DNA of 43,770 nucleotides. It comes from an uncultured Oscillospiraceae bacterium (GTDB lineage: Bacteria; Bacillota; Clostridia; Oscillospirales; Oscillospiraceae). The stretch spans positions 1 through 43,770 of the forward strand of contig CAJOHR010000006.1 in the NCBI GenBank assembly GCA_905234425.1, written 5' to 3'. How positions within the stretch are numbered: position 1 is the first letter of the stretch; each line of letters starts with the position of its first letter. The notes under the pieces were generated by a model. That model saw only the letters and a list, made by a program, of their open reading frames with translations. It ran no database searches and had not been told where the DNA came from. The position numbers and the translations under genes are program-made. Of the stretch, positions 32,724 through 40,660 are shown in pieces.

Positions 32724-35225
32724 TCAGGGCATGGGCGGAGGGCCGCCCATACCGCCGCCCCAGGCGGCGGCCTTCACCGTCACGGTCACGGTGCAGTCGG
32801 AGTCCATGGCGATGTTGTAGTCGTACTCGCCGTAGTAACCGTCGGGATCATCCTCCGTGATTTCGGAGATGGTCGCGCTACCCTCGGTCACCTCCATAAA
32901 CGAAAGCTCGTAGCCGCTGAAGGCCAGGGTGAAATAGCTGGTGGCAAAGGCCTTGTAGGCGCTGAAATAGGCCGCGCCGTTCACAGCGTTCCCCTCCTCG
33001 TCCACAATGACGAAGGTGGCCGTATGCCGGGGATCTGCCATGTCGTAGGCCGTCAGAGTGTTTGTGTTGAAGTCTCTGGGCTCGTAGTCCTCCTCCACGA
33101 TGGTGATGTTCTTGTCCACGTCGCCCTGGATATCCCGGGTGCCGTACACGTGGATGGTGACCTTATCCGCAGACGTGATGCTGCTGCCCTTCTCCACGGT
33201 CAGGTTGTTCATATAGATGGCGTCCGCTTCGCCGCAGGTGCCGTCCGCCAGGACGATGTTCCAGGTGGAATTGCCGGTGAGCGTCAGATTGACAGGATTG
33301 TTCACCTGCTCGTGGGCCACATTGTACTGGGCGCCGATCTTCTCATAGTCGGTGACGCCGGAACTCAGATAATTGCCCGTGGTGTCCGCCTCCAGGACGG
33401 CGCCGTTCTCGATCCGCTCCCCGTTGTCTCCGATGTGGTAGCCGTAGGAGGAGGAAACGGTGCCGTTCAGGGTGGCGTTGTCAAGGGTCACATTCAGCTC
33501 CTGATACTTGTTATAGATGTTGTTCCAGATGTTTCCGGTATATTCTCCCTGGGAAAGGGCCGCGCTGGAGGCTGCGACCTGTCCGGAAGCCGTGGCGATG
33601 GTGGCCTCGTCTCCCCGGTCGTCGATGGTGAAGGAGGTGTTGCCGGGGTTGCCCGCGTCGTCAGACTCCACCAGCTCTACCAGGGTCCCGCCCCACTTGG
33701 CGTCGGAGGTGAAGTTCACCTCCGTGCCCACAAGCTCCACGTTGGTATATCCGTTGTTGGCCGCGCCGGACTTGATCTGCACGCCGGTCTCCCCCACGTT
33801 CATAACAGAGTCCTTCACGGAGATGGTGCCGCCGGCGTTCTGCTGGGTCATGACGCCGATGTGGCCGGAATTCAGCTCGGAATTGGTATAAAAGGCGGAG
33901 GAATTGCTGGAGGCCATGATCTGGACCTCGTTTCCGCCGTAGAACCGCACGTTGTCGAACTTGTCGAAGACGCCGGAATCCGCGTAGGCCACATAGCCGG
34001 AGCCGCCGGGGAGATAACCGTAGGTCACGCCTCCCACTTCTCTTGTGGCAAAGTACTCCTTCCCCTCCCGGACCTCCTCCACCTGACCGGTGCCGGCCAC
34101 GGTGTCGGAAACGTCCAGGGCATAGGTGCCAACCCAGTCGTAGGCGTTGCCGGAGTCTGTGGAAAGTACGCCCCAGCCTGAGGACACAATCATGGAATCC
34201 TTATAGATTCCCTGGCCTGCGCCCAGGACATTGGTGGCCCGGACCACGCCCTCCAGGCCCAGGGCGAAGGGCGTCCGCTTCATCATAGGCACCACCAGGG
34301 CGTCGTATTCCGCCTGGGTGTCGTTTGTCTCTTCGGTAAACAGCACGGAATCGTTGATTCGCAGAATGCCGTTGTCCTTCACGGCGGCGGCGGTGCGGAT
34401 CACGCCCTGGGTGTGGATAAAGCTGTTTTCCACGGTCACATCTGCGTCTCCCTGGGAGAGGACCATGGCGGCCTCGCCCTGGAAGTCGTTGGCCCCGTCC
34501 CCATAGCCCTTGAGGGTCATGTTTGCCAGGGTGAAGGCCGCGGAATCCGCAATCACACCGTTAAAGAAGGGGCCGTAGCTGCTGAGCTCGCCGTCGCGGA
34601 TTCCCTGGGCGTCATACGACGCCTTGGTCAGCAGCGCGGGAACGGTTTCGCTGTCGTCCACGCCGTCGGCTGTGACCTTCAGGGCGGAGCGGTAGGTGTA
34701 CTGGGCGGTCTGGCCCGCCATGTTCATGAACTTGCCCATCTCCGCCCAGGCTGTCTGGCCCGAGGTGGTCTCAAAGGAAAACTCTCCTTCAGGCAGCATA
34801 TCGCCGGACTCCAGGAAATCCAGGATGTCATACTGATCTCCCTGGATCACCAGGGTCAGAACGCCGCCGTTTTCCGCCTCCACGGTGGTGCCGTCGGACA
34901 GGGTCACAGAGGCGATATTGCTGGAGGCCGAAGGGCTGTTGATCCAGTCCTGCTCCGTGGCCGCCGTTTCCACGTAGTTTGCCCCATAGGTCACATCCGT
35001 GACGGTGGGGCCTTCCCATGCAGGTTCCGGGGGCTCCGGCTCCGGCGTGGGCTCCTCCGAGGGCTCTGGCTCCGGCGTGGGTTCCGCCGAGGGTTCCGGC
35101 TCGGGCGTCTCCTCCACGGATGACACGGCCGTCTCGCTGACAGGCGAAGACGCCGCCGCCCCGCCGCAGGCCGCCATGCTCAGCACAAGGGCCAGAGCCA
35201 GGAGCATCGCAAGATACTTTTTCAT
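32724..35225 (-). CDS. Beta-helix surface lipoprotein with Pro/Glu stalk
   Basis: An 833-residue protein with a lipoprotein signal peptide (MKKYLAMLLALALVLSMAAC, lipid-modified Cys20). Residues about 34-73 form a Pro/Glu linker with three copies of a ten-residue PEPEPS(A/E)EPT-type unit. The rest is a long beta-helix-like region (ASVTLSDGTTVEAENGG, AAFTLANMTLKG, ADVTVENSFIHT, GGTISVKDSVMNVG, YTNVELVGTEVNFT and many more) with a small beta-rich domain at the end and a GGGMGGPPPMP tail. ATG at 35225 has AGGAGG upstream. It is the first gene of a two-gene operon with the membrane-anchored beta-helix protein, and the two share architecture, so they probably work together at the cell surface. No catalytic motif is recognised. 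Confidence 0.82.
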   Translation of the reverse strand: MKKYLAMLLALALVLSMAACGGAAASSPVSETAVSSVEETPEPEPSAEPTPEPEPSEEPTPEPEPPEPAWEGPTVTDVTYGANYVETAATEQDWINSPSASSNIASVTLSDGTTVEAENGGVLTLVIQGDQYDILDFLESGDMLPEGEFSFETTSGQTAWAEMGKFMNMAGQTAQYTYRSALKVTADGVDDSETVPALLTKASYDAQGIRDGELSSYGPFFNGVIADSAAFTLANMTLKGYGDGANDFQGEAAMVLSQGDADVTVENSFIHTQGVIRTAAAVKDNGILRINDSVLFTEETNDTQAEYDALVVPMMKRTPFALGLEGVVRATNVLGAGQGIYKDSMIVSSGWGVLSTDSGNAYDWVGTYALDVSDTVAGTGQVEEVREGKEYFATREVGGVTYGYLPGGSGYVAYADSGVFDKFDNVRFYGGNEVQIMASSNSSAFYTNSELNSGHIGVMTQQNAGGTISVKDSVMNVGETGVQIKSGAANNGYTNVELVGTEVNFTSDAKWGGTLVELVESDDAGNPGNTSFTIDDRGDEATIATASGQVAASSAALSQGEYTGNIWNNIYNKYQELNVTLDNATLNGTVSSSYGYHIGDNGERIENGAVLEADTTGNYLSSGVTDYEKIGAQYNVAHEQVNNPVNLTLTGNSTWNIVLADGTCGEADAIYMNNLTVEKGSSITSADKVTIHVYGTRDIQGDVDKNITIVEEDYEPRDFNTNTLTAYDMADPRHTATFVIVDEEGNAVNGAAYFSAYKAFATSYFTLAFSGYELSFMEVTEGSATISEITEDDPDGYYGEYDYNIAMDSDCTVTVTVKAAAWGGGMGGPPPMP
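35026..35115 (-). repeat. 30-nt tandem repeat encoding the Pro/Glu stalk
   Basis: About three imperfect 30-nt units encode the PEPEPSAEPT-like stalk behind the lipid anchor of the beta-helix lipoprotein. Confidence 0.7.
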
Positions 35226-35261
35226 GTTTTCTCCTCCTTTTATCATGATCATATACAAATA

Positions 35262-35289
35262 ATTGTAACATGCCGCCAGGGGAAGTCAA
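35262..35289 (-). promoter_or_regulatory. Promoter of the beta-helix protein operon
   Basis: Minus-strand TTGACT (35284-35289), 16 nt spacer, TACAAT (35262-35267), immediately after the sbcC stop codon. Confidence 0.75.
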
Positions 35290-35299
35290 GGCGATTTCC

Positions 35300-38065
35300 T
35301 CAGGCAATCACATTCACCCGGCTGCCGCCGCTTTTCTCCTTGGTCACCACGATCTGCCGGTCGATCTTCTCCTTGAGCTCCGCCACATGGGAGATGATGC
35401 CCACCAGGCGGTTGCTTTCGGTCAGACCGGACAGAGCCCGGATGGCCTGATGGAGGGATTCCTCGTCCAAAGAACCGAAGCCCTCGTCCACAAACATGGT
35501 GTCCAGCCGGATGCCGCCGGCAGAGGACTGGACCTCATCCGAGAGCCCCAGGGCAAGGGATAGGGACGCCTTGAAGGATTCGCCGCCGGACAGGGTCCTG
35601 ACGCTTCGCTCCGTGCCGTTGTAATGGTCGATCACGTCCAGTTCCAGGCCGCTCTGGGAGCGGAAATCCTGGGCGGCGGTCCGCCGCTTGAGCTCATACT
35701 GGCCCTGGGACATGACCATGAGCCGAGTGTTGGCCCGGGCAATGATCCGGTCGAAGAAGGTCATCTGGATGTAGGTCTCCAGCATGATCTTCTCCTTGCC
35801 GGGGAGATTGCCGTTAGCCGTATTGGACAGGGCCTTCACCCAGGTCCATCTGCGCTCCAAAGCATCCAGTTCTTCCCCTTTTTTTCGGATGCCGGTCAGC
35901 GCGTGCATATTTGCCGCAATGCGGGAATGAAGCCGGTTGCCGCTCTGGGTCAGCGCCGTTTTCCGGGCCGTCAGGGATTCCTGCCGCTCCAGCAGCTTTT
36001 CCTTGTCGGGAACCACCGTGTTTTCAAGCTGTTCCCGCAGCTGCTTGATCCGGCCCTGGAGCTCTTTCGCCGTTTCCGACGCGGTTCGGTGGGCTTCCTC
36101 CGCCTTTTGCCGGGCCGTGTTGATCTCCGCAGCCCGTGCGCGCAGCCTGTCCCGCTCCCGTATGGCTGATTCTTTATCGGGATAGGTCAGCTTGGCCGCC
36201 ATTGCCTCCAGCTGCCGGTCCATTTCCGTGATCTGCGCCGCCCAGGCCGCCAGCTTTTCCGATTGCTCCTGCGTCTCCTTCTCCAGACAGTCTATCTCGT
36301 TTTCTTCCGCGGGAATCTCATGATCCAGCGCCTGTCTGCGGCGGAGCCTCGCCGTTTCCTTTTGGATGGCGTCGTTCCGCGCGGAGAGCTCCGCCTGTGT
36401 CTCACAGAACCTTGCATTGGCTTCCGCCGCAATCTCTTCCGGCGCGGTCTCGCCAAGGACAGACGTTGCCTTTTCAAAAAGCTCCTGCTCCAGCGTGTCC
36501 TTTCGCGCCAGCAGCGCCCCGGCGCTTCGGCTGGCCTCCTCCGCTTTTTTTCGGGCCAGATCCGCGCTGTCCTTCGCCTGTTTCCGCGCTGCTTCCGTGG
36601 GCGCCTGGGCGGACAGTCCGGCAGGGGCCGGATGATCCAGGGCGCCGCAGACGGGACACGGTTTGCCTGGTATCAGAGTCTTTGCCAAAATGCCCGCCTG
36701 TTCGTCCAGATAGGTCCGGTTCATGTCCTCATAGCGTCTTAGCGCCTTCTCCGACCGATCCCGCGCTTCTCTGTATGCATCCTGGGCGTTTGCGGCCTGC
36801 TTTTCCAGGTCCGTCTTCCGGTCTGACAGCGACAGGAGCTCCTTCAGTCTGTCCGCTTTGGCGGACGCGGCGTCCTTTTCCCGCATGAGCCGCTCTTTTT
36901 CCGTGCCCGCATTCTCCAGCGCCTTCCGCTCTTCCTTCCGGGACAGCAGAAGGGCTTTTTTCTTCTCCAGGGTAAGAACGCTCTGCTGATTGGCAGTCTG
37001 CTCCGCCTGCCGCTGCAGGGAAAGGCGCTTTTTCTCCCGGAGGAGCCGCTCTCTGGCGTCGTATTCCGGGAACAGGATTTCCATGGCGGCGATTCCGGCA
37101 GCGGCCCGATCCGCCTCCGGCTGCATGGCCTTTGCGCTCTCCCGTTCCATCGTCAGACGGTCAAGCTCTTTCTTCGCCCGAGCTTCCTCCTCTTCCGCTT
37201 TTTGCAGCGCGGACGCCGCCTTTTCGGCCTCCTGCACCTTTCCAAGGTCTCCATGAATCTGTTCCAGATCCTTTTCTATGACCTCCGTCTGCCGGGTAAC
37301 GTCCGTAAGCGCCGCCTGATCCTGCTTGATCAGCGTCTCCAGAAGGACGAGGGTCTCCCCCATGGGCAGGGACTTGTTCTGGGCCTTTTCCAGCTCCGGC
37401 GCAAGCACATCCTCCCGATCGCAAACCGCGCCGCCCAGGTACTGGCCGATGCTCTTTCTCGCGTCCTCGCATGCCTGGTTCAGAGTCCCGGAGGCGCTTT
37501 TCAGCCGGTCCTGGAGGGCCTGATAATAGCGGGTCTGAAAGATCTCCCGAAAGATAGTCTGCCGCTCCCGCGTATCGGCCAGCAGGAGCTTCAAAAAGTC
37601 CCCCTGGGCGATCATGGCGATCTGGGAAAACTGGCTCCGGTCCACGCCCAGGATCTCCCGCACGGCGGCGGTGACCTCCCGCTGCTTCGTCACGATCCTT
37701 CCGTCGGGGTAATGGAGCTCCGCATCGGCCTTCTGGGTGGCGGTGCCGTCGCCCCGTTTGGCGGGACGCGCATACTCCGGATTGCGTTTCACCGTGTATT
37801 GCTTGTCCCCGTAGGCAAAGGTCAGCATCACAAAGGTGGGCGTTTCCGGCTCTGCGTACTTTGAGCGCATCATGTCGGGCTCCCGGTTGTCGCCGCTGGC
37901 CTCCCCATAGAGGGCGTAGGTGACGGCGTCGAAAATCGTGGTCTTTCCCGCGCCGGTGTCGCCGGTGATCAGGTACAGACCGCTGGTCCCCAGCTTTTGA
38001 AAGTCCACCTCGGTTTCCCCCGCATAGGGGCCGAACGCGGAGATGGTCAGATGCAGCGGTCTCAT
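35300..38065 (-). CDS. sbcC: Exonuclease subunit SbcC (Rad50-like ATPase)
   Basis: A 921-residue SMC-like ATPase that works with SbcD to open and degrade hairpins and protein-blocked DNA ends. Walker A is GDTGAGKTT (about 35-43). Two long coiled-coil arms flank the zinc hook CPVC at about 470-473 (GKPCPVCGALDHP). The C-terminal lobe has the ABC signature LSGGESFKASLSLALGLSD and Walker B MFVDEGFGSLDEESL. ATG at 38065 overlaps the sbcD stop by four nt; a slightly longer frame was rejected. Length is a little under that of E. coli SbcC, from shorter coiled coils. Complete. Confidence 0.97.
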   Translation of the reverse strand: MRPLHLTISAFGPYAGETEVDFQKLGTSGLYLITGDTGAGKTTIFDAVTYALYGEASGDNREPDMMRSKYAEPETPTFVMLTFAYGDKQYTVKRNPEYARPAKRGDGTATQKADAELHYPDGRIVTKQREVTAAVREILGVDRSQFSQIAMIAQGDFLKLLLADTRERQTIFREIFQTRYYQALQDRLKSASGTLNQACEDARKSIGQYLGGAVCDREDVLAPELEKAQNKSLPMGETLVLLETLIKQDQAALTDVTRQTEVIEKDLEQIHGDLGKVQEAEKAASALQKAEEEEARAKKELDRLTMERESAKAMQPEADRAAAGIAAMEILFPEYDARERLLREKKRLSLQRQAEQTANQQSVLTLEKKKALLLSRKEERKALENAGTEKERLMREKDAASAKADRLKELLSLSDRKTDLEKQAANAQDAYREARDRSEKALRRYEDMNRTYLDEQAGILAKTLIPGKPCPVCGALDHPAPAGLSAQAPTEAARKQAKDSADLARKKAEEASRSAGALLARKDTLEQELFEKATSVLGETAPEEIAAEANARFCETQAELSARNDAIQKETARLRRRQALDHEIPAEENEIDCLEKETQEQSEKLAAWAAQITEMDRQLEAMAAKLTYPDKESAIRERDRLRARAAEINTARQKAEEAHRTASETAKELQGRIKQLREQLENTVVPDKEKLLERQESLTARKTALTQSGNRLHSRIAANMHALTGIRKKGEELDALERRWTWVKALSNTANGNLPGKEKIMLETYIQMTFFDRIIARANTRLMVMSQGQYELKRRTAAQDFRSQSGLELDVIDHYNGTERSVRTLSGGESFKASLSLALGLSDEVQSSAGGIRLDTMFVDEGFGSLDEESLHQAIRALSGLTESNRLVGIISHVAELKEKIDRQIVVTKEKSGGSRVNVIA

Positions 38066-39198
38066 TCGCTCCCCTCCCAAATTCTCTCGATCAGATCCGT
38101 CAGATACGTCCTCTGTTCCTCCGTCACAGGCTGTCCGTTCTGCATTTCATAGAAGGCTTCAAACAGCTCCAGCGGAGATTTCCGTTCAACGTCCCGAACG
38201 CCGGTCAGGTCCGTCTTCGCCCGGGTCCGCAGATTGTCGTAGTCCAGCTTCATCAGGTTGGGATAGATCACCCGGAGCTTCCCGATCACATCCGGAATGT
38301 CCTCCTCGTCAGTGAGGGTGATGTGCACATAGTCCTCCAGGTTGGTGTCGATGTAATTCTCCCGGGCGGTGAGCTCCATATAGGTCCCCCGAAGCTCCCG
38401 CAGATCCCGCAGCGGCGTCAGCGGAACGGTCCTAAGCTCCAGTTCCCCCTTGGATTGCAGGGTCAATACGGTGACGGACTTCTCGTGACCGGCCTCGGAG
38501 AAGGAGTATTTCAGGGGTGTGCCGCAGTACCGGATCCGGGGCGAGCCGATGTTCTGAGGACCGTGAATGTGCCCCAGGGCCACATAGTCGAAGCCGTCGA
38601 ATACCGAGGCGTCCACGTTGTCCGACCCGCCCACGGAGATCTCCTCCGACTCGGATCTTGCCGCCCCCGTAATAAACTGGTGGGTCACCAGCACGTTCCG
38701 TCGCGCGGGATCCGGCGCCATCTGTTCCACTGCCGCGCGGATGGCGTCCGTGTAGGTCTCGATCTCCGCCTCGGGGAAAAAACGACGCACATGGGCGGGC
38801 TTCAGGAAGGGCAGCATATAGATATCCACCGGGCCGAATTCATCCTCCAGGGTGACAGGCGTCACCTTCCCGTCATAGACCGGGGCCAGATGGACGCCGC
38901 TGCCCTCCACAAGCCGGGCGCCGAAGGCCACCCGCTCCGGAGAATCATGGTTTCCGCTGATGACAAACACCTGGAGCTTCCGTTTAGACAGCCAGTAGAG
39001 AAAATCATCAAAGAGCTGCACCGCCTCCGCAGAGGGCACGGACTTGTCATAGACGTCTCCTGCAATGATCACGCCCTCCGGCCCTTCCCGGTCGATGATC
39101 TCCAGGATCTGCCGCAGGATATACGCCTGGTCCTCCAGCATATTGAACTCGTTGACCCGCTTTCCCAGATGCAGGTCCGACAGATGGATCAGCTTCAT
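38062..39198 (-). CDS. sbcD: Exonuclease subunit SbcD (Mre11-like nuclease)
   Basis: A 378-residue metallophosphoesterase. The metal ligands are all present in order: HLSDLHLGK, AGDVYDKSVP, SGNHDSPERV, LVTHQF and ALGHIHGPQ. It is the nuclease subunit that pairs with SbcC for double-strand end and hairpin processing. ATG at 39198 has GAGGGAAG upstream; a promoter lies at 39234-39261. sbcD and sbcC form a translationally coupled two-gene operon. Confidence 0.97.
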   Translation of the reverse strand: MKLIHLSDLHLGKRVNEFNMLEDQAYILRQILEIIDREGPEGVIIAGDVYDKSVPSAEAVQLFDDFLYWLSKRKLQVFVISGNHDSPERVAFGARLVEGSGVHLAPVYDGKVTPVTLEDEFGPVDIYMLPFLKPAHVRRFFPEAEIETYTDAIRAAVEQMAPDPARRNVLVTHQFITGAARSESEEISVGGSDNVDASVFDGFDYVALGHIHGPQNIGSPRIRYCGTPLKYSFSEAGHEKSVTVLTLQSKGELELRTVPLTPLRDLRELRGTYMELTARENYIDTNLEDYVHITLTDEEDIPDVIGKLRVIYPNLMKLDYDNLRTRAKTDLTGVRDVERKSPLELFEAFYEMQNGQPVTEEQRTYLTDLIERIWEGSE

Positions 39199-39233
39199 GA
39201 TCTTCCCTCTTTCGTCATTCCGGAGATTAGAAT

Positions 39234-39261
39234 ATTATAGCAAATATCGCGAATTATCCAA
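39234..39261 (-). promoter_or_regulatory. Promoter of sbcDC
   Basis: Minus-strand TTGGAT (39256-39261), 16 nt spacer, perfect TATAAT (39234-39239). Confidence 0.7.
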
Positions 39262-39353
39262 CCTTCAATAATTTCGCTGTCCTACATTTTCTGCTGTTTT
39301 TCCGATTCTTTGATTGCGCGATAAAACCGAAATTGATTTAATTATGATAAAGC

Positions 39354-39392
39354 ATACCCCTCATTCTCGCAGCCGTTGAGAATGAGGGGTAT
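39354..39392 (-). terminator. Terminator of the rpiB operon
   Basis: A 15-base-pair perfect stem (ATACCCCTCATTCTC with its complement) and a nine-nt loop, seven nt after the rpiB stop; the minus-strand side continues into GCTTTATCATAATT. Confidence 0.85.
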
Positions 39393-39398
39393 CCTCTT

Positions 39399-39836
39399 TT
39401 ATCCTTCCAGGGACATGACCTTGTCCACCCGTCTTTGATGGCGGCCGCCCTCGAACTCCGTGGCCAGCCACACGTCCACGATCTCCAGGGCCAGATTGGA
39501 GCCGATGATGCCGGCGCCCATGGCAAGCACATTGGTGTTGTTGTGGCGTCTGGTGAGGGACGCGGAGAGCAAATCGTGGCAAAGGGCGCAGCGAATTCCG
39601 TGGATTTTATTGGCCACCATGGAAACGCCGATGCCGGTGGTGCAGATCAAAACGCCCCGGTCGCATTCCCCCGCCGCCACCGCCTTGGCGGCGGGTCCGG
39701 CATAATCGGGGTAGTCGCAGCTCTCCAGGGAGTCGGTGCCGAAATCCCGGACCTCATGTCCCGCCTCCAGTAAATGCTTCTTCACGGTCTCCTTCAGGCC
39801 AAAGCCGCCGTGGTCACAGGCCATTGCAATGATCAT
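39399..39836 (-). CDS. rpiB: Ribose 5-phosphate isomerase B family protein
   Basis: A 145-residue RpiB/LacAB-type isomerase, interconverting ribose 5-phosphate and ribulose 5-phosphate. ACDHGGFGLKE (with the conserved DHGG), DFGTDS, DYPDYA, ICTTGIGVSMVANK (catalytic Cys and anion-hole TGIG) and NNTNVLAMGA are typical. ATG at 39836 overlaps the upstream PHP phosphatase gene by four nt, so it is the last gene of the operon that starts at 43587. Related enzymes accept allose phosphate or other sugars, so the exact substrate is not certain. Confidence 0.94.
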   Translation of the reverse strand: MIIAMACDHGGFGLKETVKKHLLEAGHEVRDFGTDSLESCDYPDYAGPAAKAVAAGECDRGVLICTTGIGVSMVANKIHGIRCALCHDLLSASLTRRHNNTNVLAMGAGIIGSNLALEIVDVWLATEFEGGRHQRRVDKVMSLEG

Positions 39837-40645
39837 TTTACATCCTCCAGTCTCATTTGGATCGGTTTCCGATTCCGATACAGTGTTACATAGCGGAAGC
39901 CGCAGGCCTCCAGCAAAGCTTCTCCCCTGTCCAGATCCGAGGCCATATGCTCCGGCACGTGGGCGTCGGTGCCGATGGTGATCAGCTCTCCGCCCAGCTC
40001 CCGGTACATCTTCAAAATGTATTCGTCCGGCATGGGTCCGCCCATGCCCTGCCGGTAGCCGGAGGTGTTGAGCTCCAGGGCTTTGCCACGCTCCGCCAGA
40101 TTTTTCAGGATCTCCCGGATCAGGTCGTCAAAGCGGCGGATATCCACCTTCACCCCATCCCGGTACCGGATGTACCGCATGGGATAGGTCAGATGGGCCA
40201 GGGAATCCAGATCGTCTGTGCGGGACATTGCAAGGAGGCAGTAAAGGTACTCCTCCAGGATTCTTTCGCATTTCCCCGCATCCGTATAGCGGAGATGATA
40301 GAAGTCCTCCCGCCTGACCGTGTGGTGCATGGAGCCCAGGACAAAGTCGATCCCAGGCTCCGAGAGAACCTTTTTCGCCGGCTCCGGACGCATCAGCGCC
40401 TCTCCCAGCTCCACGCCCCGGCAGATCTCCAGATCCGGATACCGCGCCCTGGCCTCAGAGAGCTCCCGGTCGATGGCGGCCCAATCCCAGGTGTCGTCGT
40501 CCACGCCGAACTCGTCCACCAGATCGCAGTGATCCGTCAGGCACAGGTATCGAAGTCCCGCCTTTTGCGCCACGGCGCAGAGCTCCGTCAGCGGATGCTC
40601 CGCGTCAAAGGAGCAGCGGCTGTGAAAATGATAGTTCACCTTCAT
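39833..40645 (-). CDS. PHP-family histidinol-phosphatase (HisJ-type)
   Basis: A 270-residue PHP-domain metallo-phosphatase. Metal-binding motifs are YHFHSRCSFDA (His6, His8), LTDHCDL, RGVELGE, LGSMHHT and GTDAHVPEH. The HisJ/HisK branch dephosphorylates L-histidinol phosphate in histidine synthesis, but no other his gene is nearby, so a different phosphoester is possible. ATG at 40645 has GGGGGAG upstream, 15 nt after the mannosyltransferase-like gene. Confidence 0.85.
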   Translation of the reverse strand: MKVNYHFHSRCSFDAEHPLTELCAVAQKAGLRYLCLTDHCDLVDEFGVDDDTWDWAAIDRELSEARARYPDLEICRGVELGEALMRPEPAKKVLSEPGIDFVLGSMHHTVRREDFYHLRYTDAGKCERILEEYLYCLLAMSRTDDLDSLAHLTYPMRYIRYRDGVKVDIRRFDDLIREILKNLAERGKALELNTSGYRQGMGGPMPDEYILKMYRELGGELITIGTDAHVPEHMASDLDRGEALLEACGFRYVTLYRNRKPIQMRLEDVK

Positions 40646-40660
40646 ACAGCTCCCCCTTCC

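Noticed and set aside
30894..34181. 1095-codon plus-strand open frame opposite the beta-helix genes
   Set aside because: It crosses the gap between two minus-strand genes that have signal peptides and ribosome binding sites. It reads as a His/Val/Gly-rich shadow.
39262..39353. Possible small gene or RNA between sbcD and rpiB
   Set aside because: It is AT-rich but has no open frame with a ribosome binding site and no stable fold that I can see; it lies between the sbcD promoter and the rpiB terminator.
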